Shown here piece after piece: positions 35,980 through 43,355 of a stretch of 64,000 nucleotides of DNA. Each line of letters begins with the position of its first letter. The first letter of the stretch is position 1. Made by a program: the position numbers and the translations under genes. The stretch spans positions 868,001-932,000 of the forward strand of contig NZ_JALKAN010000002.1 of the NCBI RefSeq assembly GCF_023015965.1, in the 5' to 3' direction. Below the pieces are notes generated by a model. The model made no database searches. It was given only the letters and a program-made list of their open reading frames with translations, and was not told where the DNA came from. Source of the DNA: Allomuricauda sp. F6463D (lineage in GTDB: Bacteria > Bacteroidota > Bacteroidia > Flavobacteriales > Flavobacteriaceae).

Positions 35980-37131
35980 TTATATTTCTAGTTCACGGAG
36001 GGAAATTTGCATGATAGTTCCTTCTTTACTAGACGAAAATACTTTAATTTTTCCTTTATGGTATTCTTCAACAATTCTTTTTACCAACGAAAGACCTAAA
36101 CCCCAGCCTCTTTGCTTAGAAGTAACTCCTGGGTTAAAAATATTCTGAAAATCACTTTTGGTGATACCATGACCGGTATCCGATACCATAATATTAATAT
36201 TTTGCCCCTTTTTTTCAATTTGAATGGCGATGTTCCCTTTACCTTTCATGGCATCGATTCCATTTTTCACAAGATTCTCGATGCTCCAATTATAAAGAGG
36301 TGGATTCATTAACACAAAAGCTTTGTCCACGTTGGAGCTAAAAGAAAAATGTACCAATTTTGAGCTACGTTGCTTAAGGTACTCGTAGGCTAGTTTAGTT
36401 TCGGCAACAATGTCGTGCTCTCGTAATTCGGGGACAGATCCAATTTTGGAAAATCGTTCGGTAATGGTTTCCAATCGATCTATGTCTTTCGCAATTTCGC
36501 GAGTTACTTCCGGGTTTATATCTTCAGATTTCAATAATTCGTTCCAACCCAATAATGAGGTAAGGGGTGTGCCGATTTGGTGTGCTGTTTCCTTGGCCAT
36601 GCCCGCCCAAAGCTTGTTCTGTTCAGAAGCTTTGTTTGTCCTAAAGAAAAAGAAGATAACAGCTCCGAACAGGAAAATAATTAAAAGTAAAGCCAATGGA
36701 TAGTACTTTAACCTGTTTAAAACCTCCGAATTGCCATAATACAAGGTTTCCAATAATTCCTCTTCTTGAATAATCTGAATCGGCTCATTTTCACTTTTGA
36801 ATTGTGTAATTTTCTTTAGAATGTAAAGGCTGTCAGCCATTTTGTCCTCCGAAATATTGTGGGTTTTGTAGGACCCTTCCTCGTTCACCAAAATCATGGG
36901 GGTAGAAGTGTTGTTGCCCAGAACTTTAAGGGTCAGGTTCCCCAATTCTTGATCCACTGAAGATTGAATTAGTTCTAATTGAGCCGTGGCCCAAATTTCC
37001 ATTTTTAAACGTTCCTCTTCTTTAAACTGTCTAAAAAAACTATTGGTGTTCCATAAAATTAGACTCACAATAATGAATGCCGAAATCAGCATTATAATGT
37101 TGGAGGTTTTCCGTTTTAGACTAAAGTTCAT
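35980..37131 (-). CDS. Orphan sensor histidine kinase
   Basis: The 383-residue protein has two transmembrane helices (about 12-30 and 143-162) flanking a small periplasmic domain, a HisKA box with AKETAHQIGTPLTSLLGW (phospho-His around 185), and an HATPase with NLVKNGIDAMKG, DTGHGI and GWGLGLSLVKRI. The H-box HQIGTPL is typical of flavobacterial kinases that stand without a neighbouring regulator. No response regulator gene adjoins; the downstream gene encodes a zinc-ribbon-like membrane protein. Confidence 0.93.
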   Translation of the reverse strand: MNFSLKRKTSNIIMLISAFIIVSLILWNTNSFFRQFKEEERLKMEIWATAQLELIQSSVDQELGNLTLKVLGNNTSTPMILVNEEGSYKTHNISEDKMADSLYILKKITQFKSENEPIQIIQEEELLETLYYGNSEVLNRLKYYPLALLLIIFLFGAVIFFFFRTNKASEQNKLWAGMAKETAHQIGTPLTSLLGWNELLKSEDINPEVTREIAKDIDRLETITERFSKIGSVPELREHDIVAETKLAYEYLKQRSSKLVHFSFSSNVDKAFVLMNPPLYNWSIENLVKNGIDAMKGKGNIAIQIEKKGQNINIMVSDTGHGITKSDFQNIFNPGVTSKQRGWGLGLSLVKRIVEEYHKGKIKVFSSSKEGTIMQISLRELEI

Positions 37132-37251
37132 TGGTGGTCAATTTCTTTTTAAAGATAATAAATGGAAAACATGTTGATAGTTAGTTGAAATAACGGTAAC
37201 CAATGGAATTCATTTTATGTATTTTTGATTTTTCAACAAAATTAACATTGC

Positions 37252-37629
37252 ATGGAAGTTCAGGGAAGAATCAAAATGATAGATGAGACCAAAACATATG
37301 GAAACAATGGTTTCAGAAAAAGAGAGGTGGTCGTAACTACTGAAGAACAATATCCACAACATATATTGGTTGAGTTTGTACAGGATAAATGCGATTTGCT
37401 GAACAATTTTAAAGTTGGCCAAACGGTTAAAATCAGTATAAATCTAAGAGGTAGGGAATGGGTAAACCCGCAAGGCGAGACCAAGTATTTCAACTCTATT
37501 CAAGGATGGAGGATAGAAAGCCCGCAACAGGAACAAGGATCGGACAATATGCCTCCTGTTCCGCCAATGGAAGCCTTTGAACCCGCAGATGACCTAAATG
37601 AGGAGGATCATGATGATCTGCCTTTCTAA
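37252..37629 (+). CDS. DUF3127 protein with an SSB-like acidic tail
   Basis: The 125-residue protein begins MEVQGRIKMIDETKTYGNNG and has an OB-like beta pattern up to about residue 80 (FKVGQTVKISINLRGREW), then a Pro-rich flexible tail ending EEDHDDLPF. DUF3127 is a Bacteroidota and phage-associated family of unknown function. The terminal DDLPF is the same tip as in Ssb of this genome (DDDLPF), which docks repair and replication proteins. A role at single-stranded DNA is thus an inference. A strong terminator follows. Confidence 0.85.
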   Translation: MEVQGRIKMIDETKTYGNNGFRKREVVVTTEEQYPQHILVEFVQDKCDLLNNFKVGQTVKISINLRGREWVNPQGETKYFNSIQGWRIESPQQEQGSDNMPPVPPMEAFEPADDLNEEDHDDLPF

Positions 37630-37659
37630 AGGATAGTTGCTGGTAATAATATTAACGTT

Positions 37660-37690
37660 GAAAATCTGAACCTTGTGTTCAGATTTTCTT
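37660..37690 (+). terminator. Intrinsic terminator after DUF3127
   Basis: A perfect 12-bp stem (37660-37671 with 37677-37688) on a 5-nt loop is followed by TTG and a T5 run. Confidence 0.8.
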
Positions 37691-37722
37691 GTTTTTGGCC
37701 CGATTTGTATTTTTAGAAAAAA

Positions 37723-38379
37723 TTGCTTGTGGAAAATACTCCCTTACATTTTTTAAGCACAAGGTTGGAGTTTCCGCCCGTTTCCACCGCCAGTGAGGAC
37801 GGGCTACTTGCCGTAGGAGGTGATTTGTCCCCCGAAAGATTGTTGTTGGCCTATAAAAATGGAATTTTTCCTTGGTTCAATGATGATTCATTGATTCTAT
37901 GGTGGACACCCGACCCAAGAATGGTACTTTTCCCGGAAAAGGTAAAAGTATCCAAAAGCATGCGAAAGGTAATTCGCGATGGAACATTTACCCTTACCCA
38001 AAACTCTTGTTTTGAGGAGGTGATGGATCATTGCGCAACAATTGGGCGAAAAGACCAAGAGGGCACATGGATCAGTCCCGAAATGAAAACAGCATATATA
38101 AACCTTTATAAAAAGGGTTATGCTAGATCATTTGAAGTTTGGGAAGATGGTGAATTGGTAGGTGGTCTTTATGGGGTTGATCTTGGCCATGTTTTCTGCG
38201 GTGAAAGTATGTTCAGTATACGGCCCAATGCCTCTAAATTTGCTTTTATAAAAATGGCCAAGGAATTGGGTGGAACAGGATATCAGCTTATCGATTGCCA
38301 AGTTCATACAAACCATTTGGAGAGTTTGGGGGCCGAATTGATTCCCAGAGAAGAATTTTTGAAAATCTTACAGGGATAG
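37723..38379 (+). CDS. aat: Leucyl/phenylalanyl-tRNA--protein transferase
   Basis: The 218-residue enzyme adds Leu or Phe to proteins with N-terminal Arg or Lys, marking them for Clp-dependent decay (N-end rule). Conserved blocks are FPPVSTASEDGLLAVGGDLS, NGIFPWF, LWWTPDPRMVL, VFCGESMFS and LIDCQVHTNHLESLGA. Length is typical. The start is uncertain between TTG 37723 and GTG 37729; no ATG lies before the conserved region. It is convergent with tag. Confidence 0.95.
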   Translation: MLVENTPLHFLSTRLEFPPVSTASEDGLLAVGGDLSPERLLLAYKNGIFPWFNDDSLILWWTPDPRMVLFPEKVKVSKSMRKVIRDGTFTLTQNSCFEEVMDHCATIGRKDQEGTWISPEMKTAYINLYKKGYARSFEVWEDGELVGGLYGVDLGHVFCGESMFSIRPNASKFAFIKMAKELGGTGYQLIDCQVHTNHLESLGAELIPREEFLKILQG

Positions 38380-38405
38380 ATGTGGGTTGGAAAACGGAAT
38401 ATCCG

Positions 38406-38969
38406 TTAAACCTCGTGATACCTAAAACAGTTTGTTTCATGGTCGTTTACCATGCCTGTTGCCTGCATATGGGCGTAAATTACCGTACTGCCCACAAATT
38501 TGAACCCTCTTTTTTTTAAATCCTTGCAAATGGTGTCGGACAAGGTTGTGGTCGCAGGGGCGTCTTTATAATTTACCCATTTGTTTTTAATGGGTTTACC
38601 ATTCACAAAGCCCCAAATGTAGTTCCTAAAACTTCCAAATTCTTTTTGAATTTCCATAAAAGCTTGGGCATTGGATACCGTTGCGTTTACTTTTAATTTA
38701 TTTCTGATAATTCCCGAATCCTGCAATAGGATATCAATCTTGGTTTGGCTGTAGTTTGCAATCTTTTTGTAGTCAAATTGATCAAAAGCTTTTCTAAAAT
38801 TTTCTCGCTTTCGCAAAATGGTGATCCAGCTCAAACCTGCCTGAAAGGTTTCAAGAACCAAGAACTCGAACAGGGTGGCATCATCTTTTACGGGAACTCC
38901 CCATTCGTTATCGTGATAAGCCTCATATAGCGGGTCACCCAAGCACCATCCACACCTATGTTTTTCCAT
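38406..38969 (-). CDS. tag: DNA-3-methyladenine glycosylase I
   Basis: The 187-residue base-excision enzyme removes 3-methyladenine. It has the zinc-binding N-terminal CGWC with H19, the DNEWGVPV block, the active-site region LVLETFQAGLSWITIL (with catalytic Glu), and the C-terminal HMQATGMVNDHETNCF supplying the remaining zinc ligands. The length matches the family. It is a single-gene unit convergent with aat. Confidence 0.96.
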   Translation of the reverse strand: MEKHRCGWCLGDPLYEAYHDNEWGVPVKDDATLFEFLVLETFQAGLSWITILRKRENFRKAFDQFDYKKIANYSQTKIDILLQDSGIIRNKLKVNATVSNAQAFMEIQKEFGSFRNYIWGFVNGKPIKNKWVNYKDAPATTTLSDTICKDLKKRGFKFVGSTVIYAHMQATGMVNDHETNCFRYHEV

Positions 38970-39207
38970 TACAAACCAGTTTTTATCAAAAATAAAATAA
39001 AAACAGCGGATTAATTATACAAAGAATGATAAGGGTATTTTTGTTCGAAGTTCTCGAAAATCAAACAACAGATTATGTTGAGTACAATTGTCAGTTTTTG
39101 CTGATTTGCTTTGTTGCATAATAATGTAAGGATTGACTTCCAATAACAACCAATGACAAAAGTCAGAGAATGTGCAGATTACCCTGCGTACTTTTGAAAA
39201 AACATGT

Positions 39208-39828
39208 ATGGAAGTTTTAGAAAAAAATAGATTGAAAATAATACGGGAATATATTGCAAAAGGAATGGATTATGCAGTATACCGTGATTTGGTTAGTCAA
39301 TTGGCCAAATCGGGGAAGACCACGGGCCCAGAACAAACCGAAGCTTTGGTGAATTATACCAAACTTGGCGAAAGAAGAATGACCCGTTGGGATAAAACCT
39401 TTAAAATACCCGAAGGCATTGGTGAAAAGTTAAAATCGGTGGATAAAGAGCTAGTGTTTTTGGTGCTATCTGAAAGTTGGTGTGGAGATGCTGCTGCCAG
39501 TTTGCCTGTATTGAACAAAATTGCCGACACAAGTCCAAATATCACCTTGAGCGTAATTTTACGGGATGAAAATCTCGAATTGATGGATGCTTTTCTTACC
39601 AATGGTTCACGTTCCATTCCAAAATTGGTCGTTTGGGATAAGGGTAACGATGCAATTATTGGCGAATGGGGTCCAAGACCCAGTATCGCCACCCAAATGG
39701 TGGAGGACTGTAAAAGAATGCATGGCAAATTAACCGATGAGTTCAAGCAAGAACTACAGGTGTGGTACAACAAAAACAAAGGTCAAAATATACTGGAAGA
39801 TATCTTGGAATTACTTACTCTGAAATAG
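39208..39828 (+). CDS. Thioredoxin-like protein with a single active-site cysteine
   Basis: The 206-residue protein (from ATG 39208) has a helical N-terminus and a thioredoxin-like fold around residue 93 with ESWCGDAAASLPVL: the CxxC motif is reduced to CGDA, so only one cysteine remains. Later RSIPKLVVWD matches the cis-Pro region. It therefore cannot perform ordinary dithiol exchange. In-frame GTG at 39172 would add 12 residues. The 3' end overlaps the convergent TonB-like gene by 18 bp. The 200-bp gap upstream holds a TATTTTTG -7-like element at 39036-39043. Confidence 0.83.
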   Translation: MEVLEKNRLKIIREYIAKGMDYAVYRDLVSQLAKSGKTTGPEQTEALVNYTKLGERRMTRWDKTFKIPEGIGEKLKSVDKELVFLVLSESWCGDAAASLPVLNKIADTSPNITLSVILRDENLELMDAFLTNGSRSIPKLVVWDKGNDAIIGEWGPRPSIATQMVEDCKRMHGKLTDEFKQELQVWYNKNKGQNILEDILELLTLK

Positions 39829-40530
39829 ATAGGTGATGGTGCCAATTTGAGAATTTTTGGAATCTGGGCTAAAACGTGCCTTTAGAGCGTACGCAATAGC
39901 ATTGTCCACTAAACAACCATTACTGGTCCCAGAACTTTTATCGTTAAAACTGGCTTCAGTAACATATCCGTTGTTGTCCACAGCAATATTAACAACTACT
40001 TTGCCACCTTCAATACAGGTGTAAATTGGTGGAGGTAGATAGTATGCATTTCGCTCCAATAAAGAATATGAAATGGAAGTTTGCCGATCTTTCAAATAAT
40101 CGGTGAATTCTTCTTTATGGGCATCACGTTCACCTAATTTCTCTTTTTTCTCGTCACGCTGTGCACGTAATTGTTTCAGTTGTTCTTCAAAAGCGGAATT
40201 ATCGGCATATTCCCCAGTTTCACTGTTCAAGGCTCTTTCTTCTATAAGCTCTTCCAAAGTCTTTAGGGGTTCAGGATTGCCAACACTTGGTTTTGCGGTT
40301 TGGTTAACGGCCATATGGCTTTTGATAGGATTATTGTCGGCTTTCATTTCCTCCAATCGTTCCTCCTCTTCTTCAAGAAGTTTTTCAATATCTTCATCCG
40401 CCAAGCTCATTTCAATGACATACTCATCCTCTTGTATGCTTCCTAAGTGAATATTGAATAGCAATAAAATCACTATGGACATAGAGAATAAAGTAATCAA
40501 AAGAGATAACTGGCTCTTGTTTAAGTTCAT
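39811..40530 (-). CDS. TonB-like energy transducer, small
   Basis: The 239-residue protein has one N-terminal transmembrane anchor (about 10-30), a long acidic and helical linker (DEDIEKLLEEEEERLEEMKA and following), and a C-terminal TonB-like domain (about 150-239: GGKVVVNIAVDNNGYV, FSPDSKNSQIGTITYLF). Classical TonB linkers are Pro/Lys-rich; here it is Glu-rich. It may couple a specific receptor to the ExbBD motor; no exbBD is near. Its stop lies within the end of the convergent thioredoxin-like gene. Confidence 0.8.
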   Translation of the reverse strand: MNLNKSQLSLLITLFSMSIVILLLFNIHLGSIQEDEYVIEMSLADEDIEKLLEEEEERLEEMKADNNPIKSHMAVNQTAKPSVGNPEPLKTLEELIEERALNSETGEYADNSAFEEQLKQLRAQRDEKKEKLGERDAHKEEFTDYLKDRQTSISYSLLERNAYYLPPPIYTCIEGGKVVVNIAVDNNGYVTEASFNDKSSGTSNGCLVDNAIAYALKARFSPDSKNSQIGTITYLFQSK

Positions 40531-40579
40531 GGTTTAACTATAACCGCTATTTTACAAAAATATTTTATCTCGACCTATC

Positions 40580-41305
40580 TCAGGAAGAGGTGTTAACACC
40601 CAAATTCGCCTTAAAGACATCGGGGGTTGTAGCATTATCTACGTTAAATTCACCTATCTTGGTTCTTCTCAGTTCCGACAAATGGGCTCCAGAATCCAAA
40701 ACTTTACCAAAATCATGTGCTAAGGACCGAATGTAGGTTCCTTTGCTACATACCACCCTGAACTGGACTTTGGGACGTTCAATTCGAGTAATCTCAAATT
40801 CGAGGATTTCTATTTTTCGTGATTTTATTTCGACTTGTTTGCCTTCGCGAGCAAGTTCGTACAATCGTTTTCCATCTTTTTTTAAGGCTGAAAAGATAGG
40901 AGGTATTTGCTCGATCTCACCTAAAAACTGTTTTGTGGCCTCTTTGATGGATGCATCCGTGATATGATCGGTTGGAAACGTTTCATTTACCTCTGTCTCC
41001 AAATCATAAGATGGTGTAGTGCCTCCCAAGGTGAAGGTACCCGTGTATTCTTTGACCTGCCCTTGAAGCTCGGGAATTTTTTTGGTAAATTTTCCAGTAC
41101 AAATTACCAGTAATCCTGTAGCCAAAGGATCCAAAGTGCCAGCGTGACCAATTTTTATCTTTTTGAGACTAAATTTTTTCCGAATGGCCCATTTTAATGC
41201 ATTTACCGCTTGGAACGAACTCCATTCCAATGGTTTGTCAATCAATAGAATTTGACCGTTTAAGAAATCTTCTTTGGTGTTCAAAAATTTGGGGTTTGAG
41301 GGCAA
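40580..41305 (-). CDS. truB: tRNA pseudouridine(55) synthase
   Basis: TruB makes the universal pseudouridine at position 55 of the T-loop of tRNAs. The 241-residue protein has the catalytic aspartate in HAGTLDPLATGLLVICTG, plus RLYELAREGK and a C-terminal RSLAHDFG segment. The start is TTG 41305 (MPSNPKFLN), 10 bp after uppP; no ATG fits. It is the last gene of the ftsX-DUF3098-uppP-truB operon, a frequent order in Flavobacteriia. Confidence 0.95.
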   Translation of the reverse strand: MPSNPKFLNTKEDFLNGQILLIDKPLEWSSFQAVNALKWAIRKKFSLKKIKIGHAGTLDPLATGLLVICTGKFTKKIPELQGQVKEYTGTFTLGGTTPSYDLETEVNETFPTDHITDASIKEATKQFLGEIEQIPPIFSALKKDGKRLYELAREGKQVEIKSRKIEILEFEITRIERPKVQFRVVCSKGTYIRSLAHDFGKVLDSGAHLSELRRTKIGEFNVDNATTPDVFKANLGVNTSS

Positions 41306-41315
41306 ATATACTGAT

Positions 41316-42110
41316 CTATCCCCAAATACTCCAAGCTAGAGCAATAAGGCCCACAATCAAACAATAGATGGCAAAATAGATAAGTTTGCTCTGGCGCACT
41401 AGTTTAATCATCCATGTACAGGCTGCCAGCCCAGCAATAAAGGCAGCTACAAATCCTGCCCCCATGGCCACGGCCTGGTCACCTTGAAATGAGATCTCAC
41501 CACCCATTAGGTCTTTGGCCACTTTCCCCAAAATAAGAGGCACTACCATTAAAAATGAAAAACGTGCTGATTTGGATTTGTCCACCCCTAAAAGTACGGC
41601 TGTTGAAATAGTGGCCCCACTACGCGAAATACCAGGAAGTATAGCTACAGCCTGTGCCATACCGATTACAAAAGAACTTCGAAACGAAACCGCTTTTTCT
41701 GTAGTTTTGGCAAAATCCGCCAAGTACAGTAAAAAAGCTGTAATTATGAGCATAATACCGACAATGATAATGGCGCCATCAAAAAAGACTTCAATAAAAT
41801 CATTTAAAAATAAACCAATCAATGCGGCGGGAATCATGGAGATGATAATCTTCAAAGAAAATTTGGTCTCTTCATTCCATTTAAACTGAAATAGGCCCTT
41901 TAGAATATCAAAAACATCTTTTCTAAATACCACCAAAGTACTTAAAGCCGTAGCAAAATGTAAAACGACCGTGAACAAAAGACTTTCTTCTGGAACGGCT
42001 TGTGCTCCCAATATGGCTTTCCCCAATTCTAAGTGACCACTGGAGGAAACAGGTAAGAATTCGGTCAATCCTTGAATAATACCTAGGATTATAGCATCAA
42101 TTAACTCCAA
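41316..42110 (-). CDS. uppP: Undecaprenyl-diphosphate phosphatase
   Basis: The 264-residue polytopic membrane enzyme recycles undecaprenyl pyrophosphate for peptidoglycan synthesis. It shows the two signatures of the BacA type: the Glu-rich EFLPVSSSGHLELG near the N-terminus, and PGISRSGATISTAVLLGVDK. About seven to eight hydrophobic helices follow. It starts 1 bp after the DUF3098 gene and is followed by truB. Confidence 0.97.
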   Translation of the reverse strand: MELIDAIILGIIQGLTEFLPVSSSGHLELGKAILGAQAVPEESLLFTVVLHFATALSTLVVFRKDVFDILKGLFQFKWNEETKFSLKIIISMIPAALIGLFLNDFIEVFFDGAIIIVGIMLIITAFLLYLADFAKTTEKAVSFRSSFVIGMAQAVAILPGISRSGATISTAVLLGVDKSKSARFSFLMVVPLILGKVAKDLMGGEISFQGDQAVAMGAGFVAAFIAGLAACTWMIKLVRQSKLIYFAIYCLIVGLIALAWSIWG

Positions 42111-42111
42111 T

Positions 42112-42378
42112 TTACTCCTTGTTTTTCTTGTTAGGGTTCAATAAAATGGCATATACTTGAATGCCAAGACCAATTAGAATCAATGTAGGGGCAAGACGAA
42201 TTCTTCTAAAATTATAAATCTCGGGATTGAATACCTCTGGATCGTCGCTTCCACCTCCGCTCATTAAAATATAACCAAGTACTATAAAGGCGATACCAAT
42301 AAATAAAAAGAGGTAATTTTTCTTTTGGAAAACAAACGCTTTGGTAGGCTTTTGCTCATTTTTGTTTTTCTTGCTCAT
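42112..42378 (-). CDS. DUF3098 membrane protein
   Basis: The 88-residue protein has two hydrophobic helices (about 24-44 and 62-80) and the GGGSDDPEVFNPEIYNFRRI loop typical of DUF3098, a Bacteroidota family of unknown function that regularly lies between ftsX and uppP. It is separated from ftsX by 9 bp and from uppP by 1 bp. Confidence 0.9.
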   Translation of the reverse strand: MSKKNKNEQKPTKAFVFQKKNYLFLFIGIAFIVLGYILMSGGGSDDPEVFNPEIYNFRRIRLAPTLILIGLGIQVYAILLNPNKKNKE

Positions 42379-42387
42379 ATCGCAAAG

Positions 42388-43266
42388 TTAATAATAAAGA
42401 TCATCCGTTCTCAGGTTTAAAAAGCGTTGGGTGGCAAAATGGGTGCTTGCCCATGATATAATCACACCCAGACCAAATACGCCAGCGAATAAAAAAATGA
42501 GTACAACATAGTCTTGGAGCAAGCTCAGTTCTGGGAAATTTTTGTCAATATAGTAGACCAGTACGGCTAATCCCATTAAGGCAACAACGGCTCCGACCAT
42601 GCCTAATTTAATGTTGGTCCATATAAATGGTCTTCGAATAAATGTTTTGGTGGCGCCAACCATTTGCATGGTTTTAATTATAAATCTTTTGGAATATATG
42701 GACAACCGTATGGAGCTATTGATCAGTAAAACAGCGATTATTGTAAAAACGGCACTTGTGATCAATATCCATAAACTAATTTTTCTTGCATTGTTGTTGA
42801 GCAGGGAAATCAAAGGTTTGTCATAGCTTACTTCATCCACATATGCTTTGGCTGCCAATTCTTCAGCAATCTCATCAATTTGTTGAGACGATACAAAATC
42901 AGCTTTCAAATTAACATCAATGGAATTTTTTAGTGGATTATATCCCAAAAACTCTTCAAAATTTTCACCAATATCCTCGCTATACTGTTCCGCGGCATCT
43001 TCTTTTGAAATGTATACGGCAGATTTGGTGTGCTCTGCAAGGGCAAGGCTTTTTTGGAGTTGGTCTATCTCAATGGGTTTGGCATTGTCCTTTAAAAACA
43101 CCGATATGGTAATTTGCTCCTTAAAGTGGTCTGCCAGTTTTTTGGTGTTTAGCACCAAAAGACCCAGAACACCTAAAAGAAATAGGACCAAGGCAATGCT
43201 CAAAGCCACGGAAAAGTAAGAGGAAATCAGTTTTCGTCGCTGATATCGTTCAATATATTGGCTCAT
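42388..43266 (-). CDS. ftsX: Cell division protein FtsX (permease-like)
   Basis: The 292-residue protein has four transmembrane helices (about 18-38, 165-185, 215-240 and 250-275) and the large extracellular loop between the first two, which in FtsX activates peptidoglycan hydrolases. With FtsE it drives septal cell-wall cleavage; ftsE is not in the window. It is the first gene of an operon with DUF3098, uppP and truB. Confidence 0.93.
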   Translation of the reverse strand: MSQYIERYQRRKLISSYFSVALSIALVLFLLGVLGLLVLNTKKLADHFKEQITISVFLKDNAKPIEIDQLQKSLALAEHTKSAVYISKEDAAEQYSEDIGENFEEFLGYNPLKNSIDVNLKADFVSSQQIDEIAEELAAKAYVDEVSYDKPLISLLNNNARKISLWILITSAVFTIIAVLLINSSIRLSIYSKRFIIKTMQMVGATKTFIRRPFIWTNIKLGMVGAVVALMGLAVLVYYIDKNFPELSLLQDYVVLIFLFAGVFGLGVIISWASTHFATQRFLNLRTDDLYY

Positions 43267-43301
43267 ATAATAGAATCAGTACGTAAAAATAGAAAAGTAA
43301 A

Positions 43302-43330
43302 TTGTATTTAGGGGATTAAACCTATTTTTG
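43302..43330 (+). promoter_or_regulatory. Bacteroidota-type promoter of leuS
   Basis: TTG (43302-43304) and TATTTTTG (43323-43330) are separated by 18 bp, matching the -33/-7 consensus. The start codon follows 25 bp later. Confidence 0.65.
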
Positions 43331-43355
43331 CACACGAAATTGAACAAGATTAACA

